DNA of 17,491 bases from NCBI GenBank assembly GCA_015233485.1, contig JADFXO010000050.1, forward strand, positions 1 to 17,491, written 5' to 3'. A model generated the notes under the pieces. It was given only the letters and a program-made list of their open reading frames with translations. It ran no database searches and was not told where the DNA came from. How positions within the stretch are numbered: position 1 is the first letter of the stretch; every line of letters begins with the position of its first letter. The stretch comes from Nitrospirota bacterium (lineage in GTDB: Bacteria > Nitrospirota > Thermodesulfovibrionia > Thermodesulfovibrionales > Magnetobacteriaceae). Below are positions 1-6,098 of this stretch, piece after piece. Made by a program: the position numbers and the translations under genes.

Positions 1-165
1 CCGATTGGTTGCAAGAATCTAGTCACCGAAGAAGACGTACCAGAGCTTGACCTCGCAGTTGTTTCTGTTGATGTTCCGAAAGAGAGTGCAAGATTTGTAG
101 CGGATTATCTCGAAAGGCGTCTTTGTCCTGTTGTTTGCAATGCCGCCTTTAAAACAGTTGTATAG
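1..165 (+). CDS. 3' fragment, Rex/CoA-binding-like Rossmann protein
   Basis: The frame is open from base 1 to a TAG at 163-165, giving the last 54 residues of a gene that starts outside the window. The fragment has the pattern of the second half of a Rossmann fold: an acidic linker (EEDVPELD), a hydrophobic strand (LAVVSV), then VPKESARFVADYLE and a final strand CPVVCNAAF. The order 'hydrophobic strand, VP-x-E-x-A, amphipathic helix ending in AD-x-L, strand ending in NxA' recalls the CoA-binding/Rex redox-repressor domain, where the last strand usually reads N-F-A-P. The similarity is from memory and over a short stretch, so the family call is weak. That a coding region ends here is well supported: the next gene begins 27 nt later behind a strong SD. 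No terminator follows, so the two genes may be co-transcribed. Confidence 0.45.
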   Translation, partial: PIGCKNLVTEEDVPELDLAVVSVDVPKESARFVADYLERRLCPVVCNAAFKTVV

Positions 166-192
166 GCGGTCGAAACTTTTTCAAGGAGGCTT

Positions 193-534
193 ATGCGTTT
201 TTTAATTGTCATTTTTCTGGTAGTAAGCAGCGCGCTGGCGTTCTCATGCCCACATGCATCAGTGTGCCCGCATGTATCAATCTGTCCTCATGCGTATTCA
301 TGCCCGCATGTGTCAATTCCGAGCGTTCATGCTGGATCGGCCTTTACGGCGCATCCGGTTCCAATTTCCTCGCCAGCGCATCCACTTTACTGGCTAATGT
401 TTCGACCGCACACTAATGGAGCGGCGGCACAGCAAACAACAGCCGCAGCCCAAAACGTGGGCAAGTGGGTAGCTTTGGTCTTGGTAATTATCATTATTGT
501 AGTAATAATAGTTTTGTGGTTAATATATCGGTAA
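193..534 (+). CDS. Small secreted/membrane protein with four CPH repeats
   Basis: I do not recognise this 113-aa protein. The start is fixed by AAGGAGG ending three bases before ATG. Residues 1-16 form a signal peptide or N-terminal membrane anchor (basic MR, hydrophobic core, ALA at the likely cleavage point). Residues 19-41 contain four copies of Cys-Pro-His at exact six-residue spacing (C19, C25, C31, C37), followed by a His/Pro-rich linker, an Ala/Gln/Thr-rich stretch and a C-terminal transmembrane helix of Val/Ile/Leu (about 92-111) ending in YR. If the first segment is cleaved, the repeats face the periplasm or outside and the protein is held by the C-terminal helix. The Cys-His spacing suggests metal or heme binding or disulfide cross-linking, which is inference. 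A lysis or superinfection role is possible but unproven. The cysteine does not sit in a canonical lipobox (AFSC instead of L-x-[A/G]-C). Confidence 0.7.
   Translation: MRFLIVIFLVVSSALAFSCPHASVCPHVSICPHAYSCPHVSIPSVHAGSAFTAHPVPISSPAHPLYWLMFRPHTNGAAAQQTTAAAQNVGKWVALVLVIIIIVVIIVLWLIYR
247..318 (+). repeat. Four tandem 18-bp units encoding CPHxSx
   Basis: Four in-frame 18-bp units (247-264, 265-282, 283-300, 301-318), each starting TGC or TGT and containing a C-C-N-CATG core, encode the repeated Cys-Pro-His block of the preceding protein. The units differ mainly at third positions (CCC/CCT/CCA, CAT kept), so the amino-acid pattern is better kept than the DNA. This suggests old duplication with selection on the protein. 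Confidence 0.8.
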
Positions 535-660
535 ATGCGGTCGTACCACGCTTCGGGCGTGCGGCGAACCGTTGTAAGTAAGGAACACCTTGAAGATCAT
601 TATGGAATAAGGTTTTTGCCCGACAAGGAAACGCAGATTAAAAAGATTGAGTCCGAGTGA
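535..660 (+). CDS. Small ORF, 41 aa, unknown function
   Basis: An ATG lies directly after the TAA of the CPH-repeat gene and opens 41 codons ending in TGA at 658-660. The product starts MRSYHASGVRRTVV and continues into an acidic/charged half with HLEDHYGIRFLPDK and a Lys/Glu-rich end; it looks like ordinary soluble protein sequence, not random translation. There is no independent SD, so expression would depend on translational coupling with the upstream gene. A GC-rich hairpin (CACGC, loop TTCGG, GCGTG at 547-561) lies near its 5' end and could affect ribosome passage. It fills what would otherwise be a 190-base gap in a window with almost no gaps, which supports it being a gene. No family is recognised. 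Confidence 0.5.
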   Translation: MRSYHASGVRRTVVSKEHLEDHYGIRFLPDKETQIKKIESE

Positions 661-666
661 AATTGA

Positions 667-695
667 TTGCATTGATGAATTTTTCATGGTATATT
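667..695 (+). promoter_or_regulatory. Putative sigma70-type promoter
   Basis: TTGCAT at 667-672 and TATATT at 690-695 are separated by exactly 17 bases. The -10 matches five of six consensus positions; the -35 keeps only the TTG. The predicted transcription start, near 702, lies about 23 nt before the nuclease ATG at 725. It sits in the only non-coding gap upstream of the recombination block and shares its -10 with the stronger promoter at 4787-4815. Confidence 0.4.
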
Positions 696-724
696 GTCTT
701 TAACAATGATAGTTTGAGGTTGTG

Positions 725-1057
725 ATGAATAAGTTACGGATAATGGTTAAAAAACAGGAAATTCGCGCATCTGCTCTGGTTGGTGGGAAAAGACATCCTG
801 CATCTGGCGCATTGTTTTTTGCTAAGGGTGATGGCTCCGGGAAAAACTATACAATTGAGTGTAAAAGAACAGACAAGAAGAGCATAACGATCAAAGCGGA
901 ATATCTGGACAAGATTACACAGGAGGCGTCTTCCACAGGGAGGATGCCTCTTGTGCATTTTGAGCTTCCGACAGTTGGGCCGCTGACATCAAAAGATTGG
1001 ATTTTGCTCGAAGCGGATTTATTTGAACGATTATCCGAAGGTGGCGAAAGATGTTAG
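725..1057 (+). CDS. PD-(D/E)XK nuclease, Holliday-junction-resolvase-like
   Basis: A 110-aa protein with the core of a small PD-(D/E)XK nuclease. Reading from ATG 725: an early acidic residue E12, a Gly/Ser-rich turn (GGKRHPASGA, 21-30), the motif-II aspartate D36 in AKGD, then E45-C-K47 followed by basic residues. The order E, GD, ExK with a downstream Lys matches Hjc-type or phage resolvase-like nucleases, which cut branched DNA during recombination and clear junctions before packaging. A GTG at 722 is in frame, but the only SD (GAGGT, 716-720) would touch it, so ATG 725 is preferred. It is followed 16 nt later by a RecB-like nuclease and then SSB, which fits a DNA-recombination block. Alternative: a VRR-NUC or other small ExK endonuclease. 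The nuclease fold is well supported, the exact substrate is not. Confidence 0.7.
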   Translation: MNKLRIMVKKQEIRASALVGGKRHPASGALFFAKGDGSGKNYTIECKRTDKKSITIKAEYLDKITQEASSTGRMPLVHFELPTVGPLTSKDWILLEADLFERLSEGGERC

Positions 1058-1073
1058 ATAAAGAGGGGTTAAA

Positions 1074-2342
1074 ATGACAACATTGATAGAGCGTGATGCC
1101 CATAAAATGATGATGAAAAGTCTTGGCTCTGACGAAACAGGAAAGACGCATTTACCTTTTAATGAATTGTTTAAGGATAAGGGGTACGAGATAGTAGAAA
1201 GCCCGGTTTTTGAGAATGATGGGAGAGTATATTCTGTAATGGCATTCACGATAATTAGGGTTCTTGAAACCGAATTGGATTTGGAAGAAATTTTTGCCAA
1301 CTGTCTTTTGTTCTGTGTTAAAAACGAGATTCATTTTATTATGGGAGTTTATGCTGTTAAATACATGACTCCAGAAGGGAAAGAGAAGAGTTCTATTGTT
1401 TTAAGAGGATGTAAGAAGAAAGGAGAGAAAACAATAGTTGGGATTGATTTGGGTTCTGAAGCAAAGCCGAGAGTTGAAAAGAAATGTAGCTCATGGAAGT
1501 TTGCAAAACTTGTCAATGCCGCCATTAATTCTGGAATAAGTTCTGATGGAGACGAAAACGACATTACCAGAATGAGGGTAAGTGGTCTTGGTGAACTCAG
1601 GGTTGTTGATTTTACAAAAGCTATTTTGGCAAAGAAAATGGGAGAGGTGTTACCGAAAGATGACATATCAAAACGATTATTCTTAACATTTGGAATAGGT
1701 CATGCGGTTCATTGGTTTTTGCAAAATCTTATTACCTCACAGAAAAAAAAGATTTTTGGTAACTGGAAAGGTGAGATGTGTGGCCATAAATTTATGGATA
1801 TTGACCCAATATCGTGTCCAGTGTGTGATAAAAAGCCTGCTCTGGTTCAGAAGTTTATTTATCAGGAACCATATTTATTTTATGGAGATGGTGAAAAGGT
1901 TCAAATAGGTGGACATCCTGATGTTATAAAGATTGTTGACGCCGAAGACCCTTGGATGGCTTTTGTTACTGATATTAAAACGATAAATGACATGGGTTTT
2001 GACAGAGTAAAAAGCAATGGCCCTCATATTAATCATATAGTACAGGTAGCAATGTACATGTTTCTTTTGAGACAGTACACGAAGAAGATTGAATGTCTGA
2101 AAAAGATAGGCGATATTCATGGTAGGGTGTATTATCTTAACAAAAACGATTCGAGTGAAATTGAGTTTGGGATAAAGGAAGATCAGACCGTTGTTGACAG
2201 ATGTTTGTTGATGTACGATTTTTACAAAACGTGTATGGAAGCAGGGGAGATAGTGGAAGGATGTGATCTCGAAGACCTCAACAAGACGGTTGTTGAAAAG
2301 TTTGGAAAGGAATTCTTTTTAGATTGCTGGTATGCTGTTTAA
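1074..2342 (+). CDS. RecB/Cas4-like PD-(D/E)XK nuclease with Cys/His cluster
   Basis: A 422-aa protein whose C-terminal half (about 200-390) carries the RecB-family nuclease motifs in order: G-x-G-H-x-x-H (H210, H213), G-G-H-P-D with D283, D300-I-K302, and Q324-x-x-x-Y328. These are the residues that bind metal and DNA in RecB, AddB and Cas4-type exonucleases. Between the first two motifs sits CGH ... CPVC (C236, H238, C248, C251), which could bind zinc or, by analogy with Cas4/AddB, an iron-sulfur cluster; a further Cys (C418) is near the C-terminus. The N-terminal ~190 residues match no family I know. The start has GAGGGG five bases before the ATG. Placed between a resolvase-like nuclease and SSB, it probably resects or degrades DNA in phage recombination, repair or host-DNA breakdown. 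Nuclease call strong, biological role inferred. Confidence 0.75.
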   Translation: MTTLIERDAHKMMMKSLGSDETGKTHLPFNELFKDKGYEIVESPVFENDGRVYSVMAFTIIRVLETELDLEEIFANCLLFCVKNEIHFIMGVYAVKYMTPEGKEKSSIVLRGCKKKGEKTIVGIDLGSEAKPRVEKKCSSWKFAKLVNAAINSGISSDGDENDITRMRVSGLGELRVVDFTKAILAKKMGEVLPKDDISKRLFLTFGIGHAVHWFLQNLITSQKKKIFGNWKGEMCGHKFMDIDPISCPVCDKKPALVQKFIYQEPYLFYGDGEKVQIGGHPDVIKIVDAEDPWMAFVTDIKTINDMGFDRVKSNGPHINHIVQVAMYMFLLRQYTKKIECLKKIGDIHGRVYYLNKNDSSEIEFGIKEDQTVVDRCLLMYDFYKTCMEAGEIVEGCDLEDLNKTVVEKFGKEFFLDCWYAV

Positions 2343-2364
2343 TTGATAAACCCAAGATGGTTGG

Positions 2365-2383
2365 GGAGGCTTATGTTTTAATG
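2365..2383 (+). promoter_or_regulatory. SD and two-codon minigene overlapping the ssb start
   Basis: GGAGG at 2365-2369 is followed three bases later by ATG TTT TAA (2373-2381). The TAA shares its last A with the ssb ATG (TAATG). The same GGAGG-CTT-ATG layout starts the gene at 193, so the first ATG may really be used. Ribosomes could initiate at 2373, terminate after Met-Phe and restart at 2381, or start directly at 2381 with a long 11-base spacer. Confidence 0.35.
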
Positions 2384-2734
2384 TATGATATAAATACAGT
2401 AACTGTATCAGGACGTATCAACTCCGTTAATTTTGGAGAAACCCGAAAAGATGTTCCGGCGTGTTCATTTACGATAAGGACAATGGCTCCAAAGTCTTCA
2501 CAGCCAGTTCTTGTCCGTATAAATTTGTATGGTGAATATGCAAAGCGATGTATAGGTAATCTAAAAAGAGGTGTTTATGTACTTGTTAAAGGCGAGCTTA
2601 TGGCACGAAGAAAGTCTGACGGAGACATTGTTTTTATAGATGTTCGTGCATCCGATGTTATCTGGTGCGATAGTGCTCTTTGTACACTGCTAAATTGCGA
2701 TTCTGACGGTATGCCGCACAAAGAGCAAGAATAA
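2381..2734 (+). CDS. ssb: Single-stranded DNA-binding protein (OB fold)
   Basis: A 117-aa protein with the bacterial SSB/OB-fold pattern: N-terminal MYDINTVTVSGRI (strand 1, V-x-G-R), an aromatic strand ACSFTIRT near 27-34, VLVRINLYGEYAKRC (43-57, equivalent to the W-x-x-V-x-x-F/W-G-x-x-A element), LKRGVYVLVKGEL (61-73, the K-G-x-x-V-x-V-x-G-x-L strand), and a closing strand around VFIDVRASDVIW. It binds single-stranded DNA in replication and recombination. The C-terminus (PHKEQE) is charged but lacks the DDIPF-type tip that recruits partners to host SSB. The frame is open back to a TTG at 2324, overlapping the upstream gene, but the only SD and the domain boundary favour ATG 2381. Its position after two nucleases fits a recombination module. 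Confidence 0.7.
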   Translation: MYDINTVTVSGRINSVNFGETRKDVPACSFTIRTMAPKSSQPVLVRINLYGEYAKRCIGNLKRGVYVLVKGELMARRKSDGDIVFIDVRASDVIWCDSALCTLLNCDSDGMPHKEQE

Positions 2735-2753
2735 AAGGAGTTATTTAAGTAAA

Positions 2754-2822
2754 ATGTCGAGCGAGCCAGTTTTGTGGTATTATGTGAAACAAACAAACAA
2801 ACAGGAGGGTAGTTATGTCTGA
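2754..2822 (+). CDS. Possible 22-codon leader ORF before the 2815 gene
   Basis: ATG 2754 opens 22 codons that end in TGA 2820-2822, overlapping the next gene's ATG (2815) by eight bases. An AAAGGAG lies upstream (2735-2740) but 13 bases away, which is too far for efficient use. The 3' part of the ORF is an AAAC-repeat plus the SD of the next gene, so its coding content is weak. It could act as a translational-coupling leader; more likely it is just the spacer. Confidence 0.2.
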   Translation: MSSEPVLWYYVKQTNKQEGSYV

Positions 2823-3711
2823 AGAGCTTGGCGGGTCGAATCTTGACGAAGCTGGAGGTATTATTGTCGAAGAGGAAATTGGCTCCTCGTCCAAAGATGC
2901 TTTGATTATCAATGGTGACGATGGGAAGGTTGGGACTCTCGGAGAAAGGTCAGAACTCCGAGAGGAAATCAAAAAACTTGCTGTTTGGATTGAGGAGATG
3001 TTTGTGGAAATGGGGGGAAAGCTTTATACAGTAAGTAAGGAAAAGCTTTACATTTCGTGGGGGTTTCGCAGTTTTGAGGATTATCTTGAAACAGACCTTG
3101 ACACTGGAGTGAGAAGAGGGAAATACCTTCTTGCTATTTACAGGTATTTTAATGAAGAAATTAAAAGGCCCGATCTTTTGGAAGAGGTAAAGCATATTGG
3201 TTGGACAAAACTAAAAGAGCTTGTCCACGTTATCAATGGCGACAATAAGGATTTGATTTTGAAGCTTGCAGAATCTTGCAATTCCGCCCAATTTGCCGAT
3301 GCTATAGGAAAATTAAAAAAGGAAATGGCGTCGAAAAGGGACGAGATTTCTGGCGAGATCAAAATGGGGAAGGGTGATTATAAGGATGCGATAGGAAGAA
3401 TTAGTGGCGAGGTTGCCGACAAGCACCACATGACTTTTGCTTTTGACGACGAGCAGTATGCAAATGTAATGGATGCACTCGATATAGCTGGGAAGCTTAT
3501 GGGTGCGATGGATAAGGGAGAAAAACTCAGTAATAAAATGAGTATGGTGTGTCTTGAGTTTCTGACGAACAACTCTGATTTTTCCAAAAAGTCAGTTGAT
3601 GGTAACGGTGCACTGATAGGGTATCTTGGTAGAATTGAACAGGCTATAGGGATAAAGCTGGTGTGTTTGAAAGAGGGCAATATCATTCACGGAAAAGATT
3701 TAGTTGTGTAG
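2815..3711 (+). CDS. Hypothetical protein, 298 aa, helical DNA-binding-like
   Basis: Not recognised. The start is fixed by GGAGGG five bases before ATG. Residues 1-50 are acidic and low in complexity, probably disordered. Residues 50-150 look like a compact helical domain: YISWGFRSFEDYLET, VRRGKYLLAIYRYFNE, then GWTKLKELVHVI. The pattern of a short helix, a basic helix and a 'W-x-K-L-x-E-L' helix is reminiscent of helix-turn-helix or ParB-central-like domains in phage proteins, but this is a pattern impression only. The rest (150-298) alternates charged helices with a more hydrophobic C-terminal segment (ALIGYLGRIEQAIGIKLVCL). It lies between ssb and the aminotransferase, so it could be a replication accessory protein or regulator. 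No catalytic motif is visible. Confidence 0.75.
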   Translation: MSEELGGSNLDEAGGIIVEEEIGSSSKDALIINGDDGKVGTLGERSELREEIKKLAVWIEEMFVEMGGKLYTVSKEKLYISWGFRSFEDYLETDLDTGVRRGKYLLAIYRYFNEEIKRPDLLEEVKHIGWTKLKELVHVINGDNKDLILKLAESCNSAQFADAIGKLKKEMASKRDEISGEIKMGKGDYKDAIGRISGEVADKHHMTFAFDDEQYANVMDALDIAGKLMGAMDKGEKLSNKMSMVCLEFLTNNSDFSKKSVDGNGALIGYLGRIEQAIGIKLVCLKEGNIIHGKDLVV

Positions 3712-3722
3712 ACGGAGGTAAG

Positions 3723-4784
3723 ATGGGTAGTCTTAAATGGCCCAAAACTGTTGAAGATTCATTTAGAAGGAAAGTAGACGACTTTCTTAGCAACGGTTGG
3801 TATTCCCTCGGAAAGTACACGAATGATGTTGAGAATATGTGGGTTGGAGACTCTGAAAGAACAATAACAGTTTCAAGTGCCACTTCTGGTCTTGCCGTTG
3901 TAAGCCTTATGGCTTTTCAGATGCATGGGAAGAAAAGAGTTGTTATTCCGGAGATGACTGTTCCCAATGTTGAATTCGGAGTAAAGTATGGAATAATAAA
4001 TTGTGTAAAGGTTGATGTTGGAACTGATTTTGTACTTTCTGCTATAGTAGCTTTAGGGCTGTGTTCTATTGATACTGTTGTTTATGTGGCTACAGGGGGA
4101 ATTGTTGGGAAAGATTTCGAGGATTTTTTGTCTATTTGCAGGGAGAGAAACGTATTTGTTATTGGTGATATGAGCCATGCCCACGGGTGTAAATTCAAAG
4201 GTGTTCCCCTTCACAAATATTTCGATGCCGCAGTATGGTCTTTTTATAGTACAAAGATTTTACCTGTTGGAGAGGGAGGAATTGTTTGGGCAAAAGACAA
4301 AAGGGACGCTGACTTTATAAGAAAGTATGTGAATGCTGGAAAGGAAAGAGCCTCTCTTTTTTTTAGGGGTAATGGGTTTAATTTCCGATTAAGTGAAATC
4401 CAAGCGGTTGCTATCAGTGCTTTTATTGATAATAGTGAAGGGATATACGAGAGAAGAAGGCTTGTCGCAAGACGATATTTGGATTTTGGAATTCGTTCTA
4501 TTCAGAGCGAAATACCTGATTTGTATTCTACGTATTATAAGTATCCTGTAATGTTGAAGGTTGGTGTAAAGGCCGATACGGTTTATGGTCTTGCTGAGGG
4601 TAAGGGAATCAAGCTGACCGGCAGAGTGCATGATGCGAATAGGGATTCTTTGACTGGAAAGTTTAATTTACCATATTCTTCGATAATTTCAGGTAGTCAT
4701 GTATGTATGCCACTGTTTAATGACACCAGCGAAAAGGAGATAGTAGAGGCGAGCGAATTTATTAAGCCATTTATTCAAGATTAA
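3723..4784 (+). CDS. DegT/DnrJ/EryC1-type sugar aminotransferase (PLP)
   Basis: A 353-aa PLP-dependent aminotransferase of fold type I. Visible family features: SSATSG (51-56, phosphate-cup region of the 'GT-A-L' type), VIPEMTVPN (74-82), D149-x-S-H-A-H-G (the aspartate that holds the pyridine nitrogen), SFYSTK178 with the Schiff-base lysine followed by the typical GEGGIV, and GFNFRLSEIQAV (218-229), the family's 'GxNxRxxExQAA' motif. Members amino-transfer 3- or 4-keto NDP-sugars, making amino-deoxysugars. The frame is open to 3663, but GGAGG before ATG 3723 and the family N-terminus choose the later start. It stands 1.3 kb before the glycan operon, separated by the 4824 transcription unit, and probably supplies the amino sugar for it. 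The C-terminal part is slightly diverged but complete. Confidence 0.9.
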   Translation: MGSLKWPKTVEDSFRRKVDDFLSNGWYSLGKYTNDVENMWVGDSERTITVSSATSGLAVVSLMAFQMHGKKRVVIPEMTVPNVEFGVKYGIINCVKVDVGTDFVLSAIVALGLCSIDTVVYVATGGIVGKDFEDFLSICRERNVFVIGDMSHAHGCKFKGVPLHKYFDAAVWSFYSTKILPVGEGGIVWAKDKRDADFIRKYVNAGKERASLFFRGNGFNFRLSEIQAVAISAFIDNSEGIYERRRLVARRYLDFGIRSIQSEIPDLYSTYYKYPVMLKVGVKADTVYGLAEGKGIKLTGRVHDANRDSLTGKFNLPYSSIISGSHVCMPLFNDTSEKEIVEASEFIKPFIQD

Positions 4785-4786
4785 TA

Positions 4787-4815
4787 TTGACAAAATAATA
4801 TTTTTATTATATATT
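4787..4815 (+). promoter_or_regulatory. Strong sigma70-type promoter for the 4824 gene
   Basis: A perfect TTGACA (4787-4792), a 17-base AT-only spacer and TATATT (4810-4815, five of six). The expected transcription start is near 4822, only about two bases before the ATG at 4824, which has no SD in front of it. The predicted mRNA is therefore leaderless or nearly so. Confidence 0.75.
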
Positions 4816-4823
4816 ATATATAT

Positions 4824-6029
4824 ATGGATATAAAAGAATCGTCACAAATGTCACTGTTCGGAACAAAGTCTTTTGATCTTACTCCCCCGATAGTGGAAGT
4901 TAAAAAGAGGTTGAGGGCGATTTCCAAGGTTGAGTCAGTAAACCTTCAGGAGATTATTGATCTGGAGAAATCTGGTAAAAATAGAGTGGGGATTACAAGA
5001 TGGCTTCAGGCTGTTAGCGACAAGAAGATCACTATTTATCAGGATTTGGAGAGTTTTACTCCGAACGGGTACGATCCGGGAGAGGTTACTTCTGCGATGC
5101 AGAAGGAAATTAGAAGGGGACATGCGATAACTGCTTGTTGGTGGGCGAGAGAGTTATTCCGATCCCCTCTTTTTAGGGGTTTCGGTTATTGCTGGAAGCG
5201 TTTAAGGATTGTTACGGTTGAGGATATTGGGTATCCGGGTGTTGTGATAGCGGTTGGAAGACTTTTTAATAAATTCGAGGAAGATCACCGCATAGAAAAT
5301 TTATTCGAGGCTGTAACTATAGCGGCAAACGCGAAGAAAAAGACAAGGTTTTTTGACGAAGTAAATGTTTACACGTATTTCATACATGATGGCAGAATCA
5401 AAAGGGATCATCCTGTTTTAGCTGAAGGAGTAAGCGATTCTCCACAAGCTCGTTTGACAGAGCTTGAGAAAGTGATTAGATTAGGGAAATGGTTCCCTTC
5501 TGTGTGGTGGGCACAAAAGGTTATGATGTCTGAAGGAGTAAAGATCAAGGATGATTGCTGGAGAATGATGCGAGAAATTGCCGATTCTATTGATGGTAAG
5601 TATAGTGAACTTGTGAAAATTCTTAACGAGCAAGCGTGTGACAATGCTAATGCAGAAAAGGGTCTTGGTGTTTGGGATTCGGTCAGATGTGCGCTAATGT
5701 CGGCATTTTACCTTTGCATGTTTTTCAACGGACAAAAATATGATTTTGATGAAACCTCTGATTTTGACGAGGAGAAAATTAGTAAGAGTTTTGAAGAGTT
5801 TGAAAGGTCGAAGCCTATCATTCCAGACTATGCCCTTGACGCCCATACCATAGCTGGGAAGAAGAAGGGTAGGGGGAATATGTTTTGGTATCTTGTTTCA
5901 AACAAAATAAACAACAAGGTTGATCTTGTTGAGGATAAATTGATGAGGGTTTTGTTAAAGGCACAGTTAGAGGGTGACAAGATTAATTTGACGGTAGAGG
6001 AGTTTGAAAGAAGCTTAAAGTCTGCGTAA
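4824..6029 (+). CDS. RarA/MgsA C-terminal-like protein with beta-clamp motif
   Basis: A 401-aa protein. Residues 90-136 (SAMQKEIRRGHAITACWWARE, then RLRIVTVEDIG) closely follow the signature of the RarA/MgsA C-terminal region (SAMQKSIRRGDxxAAxYxxAR ... RRLxxxAxEDIG), which holds the clamp-loader-like collar and tetramerisation domain. There is no Walker A or B motif, so the AAA+ ATPase half is missing. Residues 8-12 read QMSLF, a near-perfect match to the bacterial beta-sliding-clamp-binding pentapeptide QL[S/D]LF, at the exposed N-terminus. The C-terminal 200 residues are charged and unassigned. A likely role is at the replication fork, either as a clamp-tethered accessory factor or as a competitor of host RarA or clamp-loader proteins; this is inference. 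The gene is a single transcription unit with its own promoter (4787-4815) and terminator (6057-6082), unlike the packed operons on either side. Confidence 0.65.
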   Translation: MDIKESSQMSLFGTKSFDLTPPIVEVKKRLRAISKVESVNLQEIIDLEKSGKNRVGITRWLQAVSDKKITIYQDLESFTPNGYDPGEVTSAMQKEIRRGHAITACWWARELFRSPLFRGFGYCWKRLRIVTVEDIGYPGVVIAVGRLFNKFEEDHRIENLFEAVTIAANAKKKTRFFDEVNVYTYFIHDGRIKRDHPVLAEGVSDSPQARLTELEKVIRLGKWFPSVWWAQKVMMSEGVKIKDDCWRMMREIADSIDGKYSELVKILNEQACDNANAEKGLGVWDSVRCALMSAFYLCMFFNGQKYDFDETSDFDEEKISKSFEEFERSKPIIPDYALDAHTIAGKKKGRGNMFWYLVSNKINNKVDLVEDKLMRVLLKAQLEGDKINLTVEEFERSLKSA

Positions 6030-6056
6030 GTTCTAATTGTTATTTTTTAAATAGTA

Positions 6057-6082
6057 CCTTCGAGAAATCGAGGGTTTTTTTT
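6057..6082 (+). terminator. Intrinsic (rho-independent) terminator
   Basis: A seven-pair stem (CCTTCGA with TCGAGGG, one G-T pair) closed by a GAAA tetraloop at 6064-6067 is followed directly by eight T (6075-6082). It lies 27 nt after the stop at 6029 and ends transcription of the 4824 gene. The next gene's SD begins right after it, so transcription of the glycan operon must come from read-through or a promoter I could not identify. Confidence 0.9.
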
Positions 6083-6098
6083 GTGCAAGGGGAGTTGA

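Noticed and set aside
547..561. CACGC-TTCGG-GCGTG hairpin as a terminator for the CPH gene
   Set aside because: The stem is short and no T-run follows; it lies inside a plausible small ORF, so it is not called a terminator.
4793..4823. AT-rich run as a replication origin or iteron array
   Set aside because: It is fully explained as promoter spacer and -10 region; there are no repeated iterons or DnaA-box-like sequences.
6083..6098. Promoter for the glycan operon right after the terminator
   Set aside because: Only 16 bases separate the T-run from the ATG, all taken by the SD; no -35/-10 pair fits, so read-through or a promoter inside the upstream gene is more likely.
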